Positions 53,402 through 64,000 of a stretch of DNA of 64,000 bases are shown here, piece after piece. This DNA is from Dactylis glomerata (lineage: Eukaryota; Streptophyta; Magnoliopsida; Poales; Poaceae): the NCBI GenBank assembly GCA_007115705.1, contig QXEO01000382.1, positions 1,178,001 to 1,242,000 on the forward strand, read 5' to 3'. Both the position numbers and the translations under genes were made by a program. Position 1 is the stretch's first letter. Each line of letters begins with the position of its first letter. The notes under the pieces are model-generated. The model was not told the DNA's origin and made no database searches. It was given only the letters and a program-made list of their open reading frames with translations.

Positions 53402-55491
53402 TTAGGCGCTGATCACTTTTGGGAAGGCAGGTGGCAGAACACCTTTCATGAAGGAGTAGAAAAGAACAAGCGATCTCTGAGGCTGGAAGCTAGGAACCAG
53501 ATGGCCAGCACCTCTCACTGAAGCAAACGTGAATCCACCCTCATATTGCTGAGCGTAGCCTCCAACCTAGATTTTGCGTCATAATACAGTTCATTATGCA
53601 GTTCGATAACAAAACTAGTATCATGGGGTTTACTGCATATAAGTGTATAATTACCTCGCTCTGGGGGGTGTACCATGGACGCCACGGTTTTGTGATAGCC
53701 AAATGGAGATCCTTGACAGAGTATCTCGTCGCAGTAATGGGGCACACGTCATCCATGTCACCACTGTCATCGAATTAGCCATGATGTTAGGAGATAGGAG
53801 TAGCAACCATGGGAATAAAAAGATCATTTCGAGAACGCAAACAATGGTTACCTGTAGATCCAGACTCTTAATCCGTTGTCGATAAGCCAATCGAGGGTTG
53901 GCACCATCGAGATGGGGGCATCGGTCCAGTCTAGGTCACTGTGAGCAGACCATGTTAGGGTTAATATCCGATCAAGAAATTTGTACTACCTTCCTTCCAT
54001 ATTACGAGATGTTCTGGTCTTATGATTTGGAGTAGACAGCATATAACCGAGAGTTCTGTAAGCAAGTGTGTTACTTACGCGCACTCTGACCACTCTGTCT
54101 TGGTTCGGACATGCATTGCCATGTGCACCTTAGGATTGTTGAAGTAGGTGTCGACATAGGCACCGATGCACGGGTCATAGCCTGCTAACTGTGTCAACCA
54201 CAGCAGCTAATCAATCACTACAAAAAACGAGATGTCTGAAAGAGAAAGGTTATTACTCCTATTTGTGAACTCGTAGTACTTACGTAGCTGCTGGAGTGGA
54301 GACTGCCGTTTCGCGACTGGAGGCAAATCGGGGCGTAGATGTTGTAGGGATCGATGTGGCCGGTTCTGAACGAGTCCTTGGCTTCTCCGCAAGCTTTGCC
54401 CTCGACTCGCCCGAAGCTGCAGTGCGCGATGATGCTGCCCCACACCTCGTCGGACATCACACCGTGGTTCCAAAGGAACTCCAAGGATCCCTTGTCGTTC
54501 ATGTAATCATCAAGGAGTGGGTTGCCAACCTGCATAAATTATGTAACCCGGAATTAGTGAGCCATGTCGGCATACAACTTGCATGTTCAAAGTTCTTAAC
54601 TTACGAAGATCCCCTTGAGGTTCATGCTTGAGAGACCGAGTTTGTGGAGGGCGATGATGACCGCGGCGAGCTCAGGGACGTAGTGGCCGCTGTAGCTCTC
54701 GCCAGCGATGAAGAACTCGCGGCCCTTGTACTCGGGGAACCTCTCTAGCCAGTTGAGCAGGAAGATGTAGGCGTCCACCGCCGTCTTCGTGTCACCACTC
54801 TTGCCGTTCTCCGACGACGTGTTTGAGTATGAGAACCCCACGCCCGCCGGCGACTCCAAAAACAGCACATTTGCCACTGCACATCGCCACAACCATCGAT
54901 CATTTTTATTTATTTTTTGATCATTGGTCATTGTAGCTGAGATGACACAAGAAAGATCCTGGATGAAGTTGAGATGACCCACATACCGTTGTTCCATGCG
55001 TGCCTGTTTCTGCTGAGGGTCTTGCCGTCGGGGTTCACACGGAAAGGGCCGAGCTCTTGGAAAGCGCCGGCACCCAGCGACGAGCACCCAGGCCCGCCAT
55101 TGAGCCAGAGGACAAGAGGCTTAGAAGCGGCCTCGTAGGGGGACTCGACGAAGTAGTAGAAGAGCGCGCGGCCATGCTCCTCGCTCACCGTGACGTAGCC
55201 AGAGTACTGGTTGAAGTTGACGCGCGGGGGCTGGCCGGGCAGCGCCGCGATCTCGTCGGCCTCCTTGGTGCCGGCCGGCGGGCTCGAGCACTTGGTGGGA
55301 AGGTGCTTGAAGCTGGTTTCCGGGTCAGCCCATGTGTCCGGCTCATAGGGCGGCCCACCTGTGAGCGTGTGGGCCCTCGATTTGATGAAGGTCCTCAGCA
55401 CATCTCGCTGCCGCAGGGTCGAGGCACTGCTCAGAGACGCGCCCAGTAGGATCACCAGCACGACCGCACTGTATGCTGTATGGGTCCTCAT
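53402..55491 (-). CDS. Serine carboxypeptidase II-like protein (peptidase family S10), 497 aa, 7 exons
   Basis: Joining 54987-55491, 54605-54876, 54529-54284, 54188-54079, 53938-53852, 53763-53655 and 53566-53402 gives one open frame of 497 codons plus TAA; all six introns are GT-AG. A signal peptide (about residues 1-24, VVLVILLGASLSSAS) points to the secretory route, vacuole or apoplast. Family motifs: LVLWLNGGPGCSSLG (oxyanion region), NVLFLESPAGVGFSYSN, the nucleophile in GESYSGH (Ser about 229), the Asp motif SGDMD (about 409-411) and the His motif VRGAGHLVP (His about 465). The length suits family members. It removes C-terminal residues from peptides, or may act as an acyltransferase as some relatives do. 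I see no lesion, so the gene looks functional. It is the only intact enzyme gene of the host in the window. Confidence 0.95.
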
Positions 55492-55550
55492 CGTGATCTA
55501 ATGCTATGTCAAGCGTCAGCTGCTTGCTGAGAACACGTACATCTTTGGTG

Positions 55551-55558
55551 CTTTTATA
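55551..55558 (-). promoter_or_regulatory. TATA box of the carboxypeptidase gene
   Basis: TATAAAAG on the minus strand lies about 60 bases upstream of the ATG, so the leader should be about 30 bases long. Confidence 0.7.
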
Positions 55559-55943
55559 CTGAGAGTAGGAAGACGTAGTGATCAAATGGGATAAAGTACT
55601 AGATACGGAGTACAACAGCTGGGCTTTAGGATTCTCCGAAATCGATACGGAAGAGAGTGAATGAACTAGCTAATAGCCATACATCGACGTTTCATGGTGC
55701 TCAACGATGCAGAATTCCGGATATCTGCCTGATCGTTCGAGAACATCGGACATTGTTGACGGCCAGTTCAGCAATGCAACCGACACCGAGACTCTTTCCC
55801 GGTGACGCTGCCGATGCAGGTGACACTCTAGGCAACAATCCAAACGATGGGACCGAGGCGACACCCAGAGGCAGGCTCGGTCAGCAATCTCTGCTCCACA
55901 CGATCGTGTGTTCCTGTAGCATTTGTGATGTCATAATGACTTA
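55559..55943. other. Upstream region of the carboxypeptidase gene
   Basis: No gene is seen; this is presumably promoter. The Tourist MITE borders it on the distal side. Confidence 0.4.
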
Positions 55944-56186
55944 GGGCTTGTTTGGTTTGTTGCCCACACTAGCTCTGCCAAAAAATTAGTTGCCTACTAT
56001 ATTTTGGTCTATGTTTGGTTTGTTGCTAAAATTTTGGCTGCCAATGGATATCACTCCATCTCTCTCACAGATTCTTGCCAAATTTTTGGTCAAGTGTGGG
56101 CTAAGAATTCTTTAGCCAAAATTTTGGCAAGCCAATTCTTGCCAACATTTGGTAGGGCTAGGTAAGGGCACGAACCAAACATGCCC
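55944..56186. mobile_element. Tourist-like MITE (PIF/Harbinger type)
   Basis: A 243-bp element with ends GGGCTTGTTTGGTT and, inverted, GGGCATGTTTGGTT, flanked by the trinucleotide TTA on both sides (55941-55943 and 56187-56189). No ORF. It lies about 450 bp upstream of the carboxypeptidase ATG. Confidence 0.85.
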
Positions 56187-56189
56187 TTA

Positions 56190-56389
56190 ATCGCCGATGT
56201 GGCGTTATTTGTGGCGGTCAAGATATTTTTTTTCCAAGGATACCTCCTAGTATCGGTTTCATACAAGAAGGGCCAATAGGTCAAAGTATAACGCGGTTGA
56301 CACACACGGACGCAACTCCACGCTGCCTATTCTAGAACAACAACAAACGGAAAAATATACACAACTACTCGCTAACCCTCCACCTATCC
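56190..56389. other. Intergenic host sequence
   Basis: A short stretch between the Tourist element and the LINE fragment, with no recognised feature. Confidence 0.35.
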
Positions 56390-57678
56390 ACATAGGCTAG
56401 CCTGGCCGTAAAGAATCTGGCATCCCTCCACACCTTGGCCTCGGCGAGAATCTTGCGAATAACTGACCCCGAACAGGGGTCGCATCCTCAAAAACAATGT
56501 CGTTGTGGTGCCTCCACAAGCACCAGCACACAAGCGTGATGCCCGTCCAGAAGTCTCGCAGACGTCTTTCCTCCCACGCCAGGATTGTAGCCAGTCTACA
56601 AACGCGGCCAGCTACGTCGGAAGACGGTCCTCTATGTCCCACCAACGTAGACAAGTGGCCCACACCGACCTCGCCAGCACACAGCCAAGCAGCAGGTGTG
56701 TGATGGACTCCTGGGTCTGATCGTAGAACGGGGAGGCTAGGGGCCGTGGCAAACCACGTCGCTCCAGTCTGTCCGTAGTCCAGCACCTATCACGCAGCAC
56801 CAGCTAGAGAAAGAACCGACACTTGGCCAGAGCACGGGACTTCCAGACCTGTAGCGCGCCCGCCATGGCCATGTTTCCACGGAACATGCCTAGATAGCAG
56901 GACTTCGCGGAGTAGGTTCCCTTGGCCCCGAGTTCCACCGGAACACATCTGCCACACCTTCGGTGATAGCAATTCCCTCCACACGGTCCGCGACCGCCAA
57001 CAGCTCCTCAACCGCAGGTGCATCGAGGTCAGGGGGATGTCATCCAGCCACCCACCATCGAGGGCATCCTTGACCAACTTCACTCTCGAGAGCCTCTTCA
57101 GCATCAGTGAAAATAGATGCGGCGCTAAATCCTTTAGGCGCCCATCCGGTAGCCGGTTGTCCAACCAAAAGAATGTTGTGGCTCCATCGCCCAGTACCGA
57201 GGAGGTTGCGGCTTTAAAGGTCTCTGTTACCATTGGGGGATCTTGGATATCAAACTCTTTCCACGACCGAGAAGCCTTCACTCGACTCAACCAGAGCCAC
57301 CGCACCCGAAGCACAAGGTTCATCTTCCGAAGGTTCGGAATACGGAGACCACCAAGCTCCTTCGGCATACAGACTCTGTCCCACGCCACAAGACAATGAA
57401 CACCATGCGCATCCTTACGTCCTTTCCACAAAAAGCCGCAAAGAATCTTCTCGGTCGCGAGCAGAGTCTCGATTTGGACATCGAGAGACATCATGGCAAA
57501 GATGGAGACAACCGCTAGCGTCGATCTGACTAACTCAAGCCGGCCAGTGCGGTTAAGCATGGAGGCCCGCCAACCAGGTAAACGATTCACAACCGGATCC
57601 ACCAGGTACTAGAGTTGAGCCACTGTTGGCTTCCTCGGGCCAAGGGGCAAGCCGAGGTATCTGAGCGGGAAAGGTAGC
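56390..57678 (-). pseudogene. LINE fragment: end of reverse transcriptase and zf-RVT domain
   Basis: The minus strand begins at RYLGLPLG (57650) and continues after a stop as DPVVNRLPGWRAS, TLAVVSIFAMMSLDVQ, FLWKGRKDAHGVHCLVAWDR and LGGLRIPNLRKMNLVLRVRWLW, the usual segment after the RT core of plant LINEs. Farther on is the zinc-binding-like domain (VWRELLSPK; ITHLLLGCVLARSVW; DFWTGITLVCWCLWRHHNDIVF). At least two frameshifts break it. The 5' part is absent because element E begins at 57679. It is a different subfamily from the LINE at the left edge. Confidence 0.8.
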
Positions 57679-59329
57679 TGATACGTCTCAAACGTATATA
57701 TAATTTTTGATGCTCCATGCTTGATTATACACCATTTGCTTTGTGTTTTGTTACACTTCGTGACGTTTTTATGCATTTTCCAGAACTAACCTACTAACGA
57801 GACGCCATAGCGCCAGTTCCCTGTTTTCTGCTATTTTTGTGTTTCAGAAAAGCTACATAGAAAATATTCTCGAAATTGGATAAAATAAAAGCCGAACCTC
57901 CTATTTTTCCAGAACACGAGTCGGAGTCCAAAGCAGAGACGGAGGGAGGCCAGGACCTGGCCACACCCTAGCGGCACGGGCCAGGCCCTGACCACACCAC
58001 CAGGGGGTGAGCCCCTCTAGTCCACCTCCTGACGCCGCCCTTCCGCCTATATATTCTCCTCGATGGGAAAAACCTAAAGACCCGATCAATTCTCCACGAA
58101 ACCTACTACAAGCTGCCGCCATCGTCGACGCGAGATCGGGAGGGTCCATAAGCTCTTCCCGGCACCCTGCCGGAGAGGGGAATCACAGCCGGAGGCCTTC
58201 TTCATCACCATGGTCGCCTCCGGAGTGATGTGTGAGTAGTCTACCTTGGACTACGGGTCCATAGCAGTAGCTAGATGGTTGTCTTCTCCACCATGTGCTT
58301 CATGTTTAGATCTTGTGAGCTGCCTATCATGATCAAGATCACCTTTGTGTAATTCTACATGTTGTGTTTGTTGGGATCCGATGAATATTGGTATTATGTC
58401 AAGTTGATGTGCTGAATTATTATCTTTATGTTATCTCTATGTTGTTTATGATCTTGCATGCTCTCCGTTGCTAGTAGATATCTTGGCCGAGTAGATGCTA
58501 GTGACTCCAAGAGAGAGTATTTATGCTCGATAGTGGGTTCATGCCTCTAGTAATCTGGGGGAGTGACAGAAACCTCTAAGGTTGTAGATGTGCTATTGCC
58601 ACTAGGGAGAAAATAACATTCTTGTGTTCAAGGACATTTGCATTGTTTACATTATGCACTTTGCTTAATGCAATTATCTGTTGTTCGCAACTTAATACTC
58701 AACGGGTGCTCGGACGACACCTCGAGAGTGGATTATTAGTCATAGATGCAATTGGATTATGGGCTATGTATTTTGTTGTAATGCCCAGAGTGAATCTCAT
58801 AGTGATCATCATGACATATGAACGCTAGCTTTATTCTATCAATTGCCCAACTGTAATTTGTTTACCCAGCATGTTGTTATTTATCTTATGGAGAGACACC
58901 ACTAGTGAACTGTGGACCCTGGTCCATTCCTTTACATTGCTATTACCGTTTTACATTTACTCACTTTATTTACATTCTTGCAAACTATTACCTTTTACCA
59001 CTCGATACGCTTAATCCTTTGTTTACAGCAAACCGGTGAGATTGACAACCTCACTGTAAGTTGGGACAAACTACTTGGTTGTGTTGTGTGTTGGTTCCAC
59101 GTTGCTGCTGGTGAAAAGCTACACGCCGACAAGTTTCCTGGCGTCATTGTTCGGAGTAACGCAAAGCTAGCGGGCATCAACCTTCAGAAGTTTGGTTCTT
59201 TCTCCTACTGGTTCGATAAACCTTAGTTTCACAACTGAGGGAAAACTTGTTGTTGTGCTCATCATAACCTTCTCTTGGGGTTTTCGAACAAGTTTTCTAG
59301 TGTCAACTACGCACCAGCGAGAAACAGCA
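57679..59329 (+). repeat. Element E 5' LTR
   Basis: About 1650 bp, related to but clearly different from the LTR of C. The end is placed at AACAGCA before the primer site and is uncertain by a few bases. A TATATATT box lies near 58047. Confidence 0.8.
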
Positions 59330-59340
59330 ATCAAGCTTTC

Positions 59341-59358
59341 TGGCGTCGTTGCCGGGGA
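59341..59358 (+). promoter_or_regulatory. Primer binding site of element E
   Basis: TGGCGTCGTTGCCGGGGA matches the primer site of C except for one C to T change within the core. Confidence 0.8.
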
Positions 59359-59518
59359 GAAAGAAGATTTCTGTAAGGGGAGTCTCTCACTTCCAATCTT
59401 TTACTTTGTTATTGTTTTGCTTTATTTTATTTTTGCTTGTATCGTTTTATCAAAAATACAAAAAAGTTAGTTCCTTTATAGTTGTTATTTTTACTTGCCT
59501 GCTTTTAGTTTTGCTAGA

Positions 59519-60902
59519 ATGGGTACTCCTGAGAACACCAAGTTGTGTGATTTTACTAGCACCAAAAACAATGATTTTATCTACACTCCTATTGGGCCAC
59601 CTGCTCCTGAGGCAAATTTTTATGAGATTAAACCTGCTTTGTTGAATCTTGTTATAAAAGAGCAATTTCTGGTGCCAGTTCTGATGATGCTGCAGTTCAT
59701 CTCAACAATTTTGTTGAGCTATGTGAGATGCAAAAGTATAAGGATGTAGATGGTAATATTATTAAGCTTAAGCTGTTTCCTTTCTCTTTAAGAGGAAGAG
59801 CTAAGGATTGGTTGCTATCTTTGCCTAGAAATAGTATTGATTCTTGGGATAAGTGTAAGGATGCTTTTATTGGAAAATATTATCCTCCTGCTAAGATTAT
59901 AGCTTTGCGAAGTGATATTATGAAGTTTAGACAGTTTGATAATGAATATGTTGCTCAAGCTTGGGAAACAATAAAATCTATGATAAAGAATTATCCCACT
60001 CATGAACTGACTACTTGGATAATTATCCAAACCTTTTATGCAGGACTAATTTTTTCTTCAAGAAATCTATTGGATTCAGCTGCTGGAGGTACTTTTATGT
60101 CCATTACCTTGGGCGCCGCAACAAAGCTTCTTGACAACATGATGGTAAATTTTTCTGAGTGGCACACCGAGAGAGCTCCACAAGGTAAGAAGGTAAATTA
60201 TGTTGAGGCAACCTCTTCCTTAAGTGATAATATTGATACTATTATGCTTATGCTTGCTAATAATAGAGCTCATGTTGATCCTAATAATGTTCCTTTGGCC
60301 TCTTTGGTTGCTCAAGAAGAGCATGTTGATGTAAACTTCATTAGAAATAATAATTTAAACAACAGTGCTTATAGGAACAATTTTGCTAGCAACAATTATA
60401 GGACGTATCCTTCTACCAATGATAATGGTTATGGTAACTCTTATGATAATTCCTCCAACAACACTAGGGGCGTGCCCTCTGAGCTTGAAGTCGTGCTCAA
60501 GGACTTCATCGGTAAGCAAACTGCTTTTAACAAGCCTGTTGAGGAAAAGTTGGGTAAAATTGATATTCTTGCTTCTAAAGTTGATAGCCTTGCTCTTGAT
60601 GTTGAACTTCTGAAACTAAAAGTGTTGCCTAATGATGTGAAAGAAAGCAATACTTTGAATGTCATTCAAGTTAGAATTGATGAAAATGTTAGGATGTTAG
60701 CAGAATTGCATGCCAGGTGGGAAAGAGAAGATGAGATGGCTAGAAATATGAAGGTATGCACTATTACCACCTCTAGCAATGTTGTTCCAAATGCTAGCAA
60801 TCCTCTTACTTTGATTGGTGTAGAGAAAACTCCTATCCTTGTGCGAAAAATCCCAAAACTGCAAAAACTTTTTCTACAAAAAGTGCTGAAATTTTTCGGA
60901 GT
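59519..60902 (+). pseudogene. Element E gag (Athila/Sabrina type)
   Basis: The frame starts at ATG 59519 (MGTPENTKLCDF), shifts near 59668, and continues from about 59670 with SSDDAAVHLNNFVEL and the gag domain: FSLRGRAKDWLLSLPRNSI, AFIGKYYPPAKIIALRSDI and TTWIIIQTFYAGL. An Asn-rich segment and a coiled coil (FNKPVEEKLGKIDILASKV) follow. A second frameshift near 60820 separates it from the protease. Gag forms the particle and packages the element RNA. Confidence 0.85.
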
Positions 60903-61538
60903 ATGGGAGATGATAGCTCTACTACTTTTAATGATTTTGATGTTGATGGCTGCAACATATCTGAAGTTATTTTGTTCTTACAAAAGCTTGCTTTTAGTCC
61001 TAATGCTAGTTCTATGAATGTTGCTTTTACAAAGCATATTACGAATGCTCTCACGAAAATTAGGGAAGAAAAGTTGAAACAAAAGATTTCTATTTCCAAG
61101 AAGTTAGAAGATGGTTGGGAGTCCATCATTGATATGAATGTTAATGGTTTTTATTGCCATGCTTTATGTGATCTAGGTGCAAGAATTTCTATTATGCCTA
61201 GAAAGATTTATGATATGCTTGGTTTACCACCGCTTGAAAAGTGTTATTTTGATGTTCCTCTTGCTGATGTTGCTAAGAAGAAACCTTTGGGAAGGATTAA
61301 TGATGTTCTTATTTTGGTTAACAATAACCTTGTTCCCATTGATTTTCTTGTTATGGATGTTGAATGCAATGCTTCATGTCCTATTATTTTGGGAAGACCT
61401 TTTCTTCGAACAGTTGGTGCCATCATTGATATGAAGGAAGGCACCATTAAATATCAATTCCCACTCAAGAAAGGTATGGAACACTTCCCTAGAATGAGGA
61501 AGAAATTACTTTTTGACTCTATTCTTAGAGCAAATTAG
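60903..61538 (+). CDS. Element E aspartic protease-like segment
   Basis: An open frame in the third gag-pro reading phase: ISKKLEDGWESIIDMNVNG leads to the protease site CDLGARISIMPRKIYDMLG, then DVPLADVAKKKPLGRI, LVPIDFLVMDVECNASCPI and ILGRPFLRTVGAIIDMKEG. The catalytic triad is Asp-Leu-Gly-Ala as in many plant Gypsy proteases; the next residue is Arg where Ser is usual. It ends at TAG near 61536 with no RT downstream. Because gag is frameshifted, it is probably not translated. Confidence 0.75.
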   Translation: MGDDSSTTFNDFDVDGCNISEVILFLQKLAFSPNASSMNVAFTKHITNALTKIREEKLKQKISISKKLEDGWESIIDMNVNGFYCHALCDLGARISIMPRKIYDMLGLPPLEKCYFDVPLADVAKKKPLGRINDVLILVNNNLVPIDFLVMDVECNASCPIILGRPFLRTVGAIIDMKEGTIKYQFPLKKGMEHFPRMRKKLLFDSILRAN

Positions 61539-61610
61539 GAACTTGATGCTTCATCGCTTGATATTACTTGATTTCCACTTTCTGCTCCTAGCTCAAAGGC
61601 GTTAAAGAAA

Positions 61611-62256
61611 GGGATTTCTATTTTCGTGCCCTCGGGTCGTTAGTTGTACTCGGTTTTCCCCAGCTCGTTAGTTTTTCCTCAGTTTTTCCCAAGCCGTTGT
61701 CTGAAACCCTCAGAAGGAGGTCGGACGGGAGGATTCCTGTTTAGTTGACTCTTTCCGTGCTGACGTGTGGGGCCGCGTCGTGTGGGGCCGCGTCGCGTGG
61801 GGCTGGTAGAAAGGGACCGCGTGGGACAGGACGAGACCGTGTTTGGTTGTACGTGAGAGTTCGGTTCTGTCTCTCTCGGGCCAAATTGGCATTGCCTTTT
61901 CAGAGCGCCTTTTTCCTCTCTCTCTCTGTAACAGTTCTCTCTCTTTTCACCAAATTAGTATCAAATCTAGAGAAGCTTCTATTTCTATCTTTCTTCAATG
62001 ATTGTTGCCTTTTGGCCCTCGTTTTTTGCCCAATATGGTAACAAATCTAGTAGCAAATCTAGAAGCTAGTACAGGATAAATTCACAGCAGCATAATAAAT
62101 CTAGAAAACTAAGTATAATACATAAACTGCATACAGCAGCTAAAAGCAGCCAATAACGATGTTAATGTTCACGACAAACTAAGCTGAAAATAATACAAGA
62201 CGCAATGTATGCCCAACATGAAGATTAGGATACCCCAGGATGAATGAATCTGTTCT
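61611..62256. other. Spacer with short repeats between element E and the F-box gene
   Basis: Near 61645-61690 are repeated words of the type TACTCGGTTTTCCCC and CCTCAGTTTTTCCC. Near 61763-61803 the word GTGGGGCCGCGTCG is repeated in tandem. The right part would be the 3' UTR of the minus-strand F-box gene. No other gene is seen. Confidence 0.5.
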
Positions 62257-63653
62257 TCATTCATCATATATATCTTCGTCGCTCCCTATTCTGGTCTGAA
62301 AGAAATATTCATTGAACTCCTTCCGTCTGCAGTGTGCAGCCAATACATCCTCCAAACGGTATGGCCTTTGTTCATCTTTCAGACCGTACCTTCCTAATCT
62401 ATCCACACATCGTGGCCACTTATCCCAGGCGTTCATATCATCAAAGTACTCTCTGATATAACCCAAATCCGCGTAGTAGATGCAGCCAGGTCGAAGTGTC
62501 GGGTGCACTCTGGTGTCGACGGAGATACACCGGATATGATAGACGAAGAAGGCACGACTGCCAATGTTATTGACGGCATGGAGAGAGCGGCTCTCAGTGT
62601 CCACACGGTACACCAATGTTTGACCTTCATCCAAACGACCGTCCAACAACACAAGCAGCAGATCACCATCCGACTTCACAAGGTAGAACTTGTCATTTCC
62701 AAGTTCTGGAAATGAAAAAAGTGTCTCCATGTTGACATTGCTCGCGCCCTGCTCCAACTGGACATTGTTGGTGCACACTAATGTTCTGAACTCCAAATTG
62801 TGGTAATGACAAGGTAGAGCTAGTGCATAGAATTCACCATTGAACGTGGTAATGCAACGCATAGAATGGTGCTCGATCGTAAATCTTCCTTCTCCCCAAT
62901 CTTCATCTATACCCTTAGTTGGAGTGCTCTCATCGACCCAAGCAATTTCCGCCGGGTAATATGTGGAAACGAAGAGCATAGTCGGGGACTTCATTACAGT
63001 GACTGACTCCAGAATAAAAGATGGCATATGCGCCTCAAATATAGTGTTCGATGTCTTTGTGAGTGGGTTCAGAAGCCGTATCTTGTGCGGCTGGTTCTTC
63101 TGGGCAAGCACGATGACGCCATGGCAAAAGCTGACGAAGTAGTATCTAAAATATATTGATGAAGATAACATTCAGCACTAAGATGTTTACGATAGAAAAT
63201 AAAAGGATTAACTCTATAGATATGGAGGAATTTGAACCTTGCATGAACTTCCGTTAGATCGATGGTGACGTAGCGGGATGTGCGGAGGTGGAGGAAGGAG
63301 AACTCAGCGGCGCGTGGCAGGGCGTGCTCTACCATGATCCATTCGTGCAGGTGCACGTCGGGCTCAGGTAAATCTGATCGCCAATTAGTACAAACTTGCC
63401 TCAGAGCAGAGTAGGTGTCCACGTACTCCTCGTTCGCCAGTAAGCAGGCGCCGATCTTGTGAAGTGGTCCGTCAGCCCTGAGAGAGGCCCAGTTCACGGA
63501 GGCGCCGCGCCTGGATGCGCCGCCCTCGGAGGCGACGGGCTCGGCGGCGACGGGCTCGGATGCGACGGGCTCGGCGGCGACGGGCTCAGATGTGACGGGC
63601 TCGGAGGCGACGGGCTCGGGGGCGACGGCCGCCGACGCATTCTTCTTCTCCAT
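62257..63653 (-). CDS. F-box/DUF295-type protein, 434 aa, two exons
   Basis: Exons 63238-63653 and 62257-63145 join across a 92-bp GT-AG intron into one frame (EVHA-R-YYFVSFCHG). Residues about 10-45 are a five-residue repeat (EPVAS/EPVAA). Residues about 52-95 (WASLRADGPLHKIGACLLAN; SALRQVCTNWRSDL) look like a divergent F-box. The body matches the grass DUF295/KIB family: PHKIRLLNPLTK, WVDESTPTKG, FYALALPCHYHN, LLLVLLDGRLDEGQTLVYRVD, and near the end CIYYADLGYI. Such proteins usually connect a substrate to an SCF ubiquitin ligase; the substrate is unknown. The family is large and varies rapidly between lines. It has no stop or frameshift and appears intact. Confidence 0.88.
63530..63630. repeat. 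In-frame GC-rich minisatellite in the F-box gene exon 1
   Basis: A 15-bp unit close to GGCGACGGGCTCGGA is repeated about seven times with small changes, encoding the EPVAS/EPVAA repeat on the minus strand. Confidence 0.85.
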
Positions 63654-64000
63654 CGCCGGCAGGGGAGCACGCGTAGGGCGGCTGGGGTTTTTTTGGAGAA
63701 GGTGATGGGACGTGAGAGGCGTGGTTGCGTGCGTGAGTTATAATGAGACTGTGTGCAGAGGGAGGGAGAGAGGGGCTCTGTACTGGTAAAGTGACGGTTC
63801 GTCTCAGCAGTTGACGTTTGGTCTCAACACGCGCACCGCGCGGCTAACCGCTGCTCACCGCGACACGCGTCCGTGGGACTGCACGTCAGCACCATTACGT
63901 GTACTCAGTTCTACCCTCGAGTCTTACACTGGAAAAATATCTGTACTCAGTTTTCCCCTCGAGTACTAATACTGGCTAGTGCAATATACTCAGTTTTACC
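63654..64000. other. Upstream region of the F-box gene with 43-bp tandem repeats at the window edge
   Basis: This presumably contains the promoter; ATTATAAC (minus) near 63740 is a weak TATA candidate. From about 63901 to the edge a unit of about 43 bp starting GTACTCAGTTTTCCCCTCGA is repeated at least 2.3 times. Similar words occur in the same orientation near 61647, on the other side of the gene. Confidence 0.5.

Larger units (their letters stand above)
57679..61610 (+). mobile_element. Sabrina/WHAM-like Gypsy element E, plus strand, 3' truncated
   Basis: The 5' LTR starts TGATACGTCTCAAACG directly after the LINE fragment and is followed by a primer site, gag and protease. Similarity to the family ends at AGCTCAAAGGCGTTAAAGAAA near 61610. 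There is no 3' LTR in the window and no sequence resuming the interrupted LINE, so a deletion removed both. As in C, there is no RT or integrase, but here gag and protease are present. Confidence 0.85.

Noticed and set aside
54601..54880. Second, separate protease gene for the frame starting near 55087
   Set aside because: Splice sites with correct phases join it to the exons on either side, giving one 497-aa protein.
55000..55449. 149-codon plus-strand ORF over carboxypeptidase exon 1
   Set aside because: It is antisense to a verified exon with signal peptide and family motifs; the open frame is due to high GC.

Overview
The window looks like a gene-poor stretch of a large-genome grass of the Triticeae (wheat, Aegilops, rye or barley type). 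The basis is the repeat set: an Angela/BARE/Maximus-like Copia element, Sabrina/WHAM-like Gypsy elements whose LTRs begin TGATACGTCTCAAACG, Tat-lineage-like Gypsy elements with a TGGCGCC primer site, plant L1-type LINEs, and Stowaway and Tourist MITEs. The two clear host genes have short GT-AG introns. Species and chromosome cannot be fixed from the sequence alone. I saw no bacterial, organellar or CRISPR feature and no convincing tRNA or rRNA gene.

Layout. Positions 1-4540 hold LINE sequence: ORF2 and ORF1 on the minus strand, followed by a plus-strand LINE 3' end. Positions 4622-50924 are one Gypsy element (A, minus strand, TSD CCGGA) swollen from about 13.0 kb to 46.3 kb by nested insertions. 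Copia F (7213-15745, TSD TCATC) and Gypsy B (19454-44215, TSD GCGAA) sit in A. The Sabrina/WHAM-like element C (20275-35702, TSD GAGCT) sits in B. Gypsy D (20651-29494, TSD ACAGT) sits inside an LTR of C. All five pairs of target-site duplications are perfect, so the order is A, then F and B, then C, then D. To the right are a decayed small Cys-rich gene (51292-51810), a Stowaway MITE, an intact seven-exon serine carboxypeptidase gene (53402-55491, minus), a Tourist MITE, a LINE fragment cut by a truncated Sabrina-like element E (57679-about 61610), and a two-exon F-box/DUF295 gene (62257-63653, minus).

How the genes work together. A, B and D share an architecture: short LTRs (570, 335 and 335 bp), a TGGCGCC primer site, gag-protease with or without RT-RNase H-integrase, and between this block and the 3' LTR an extra gene on the opposite strand with its own TATA box. 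In A and B this extra gene is a multi-exon coiled-coil protein of the 'putative gypsy type transposon' (Transposase_28-like) kind, with two introns at matching places. In D it is replaced by an intact intronless 184-aa protein with two AT-hooks and a B3-like domain. B has no reverse transcriptase or integrase, whereas D, from the same LTR family, has both. They look like a non-autonomous and an autonomous form of one family with different antisense cargo.

Two things stand out most. One is the antisense accessory genes, above all the AT-hook/B3 gene of D. The other is that the host elements A and C have LTR pairs more alike than those of the elements nested inside them, the reverse of what insertion order predicts. 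Nearly all other coding sequence in the nest is broken, mostly by stops that fit cytosine deamination.
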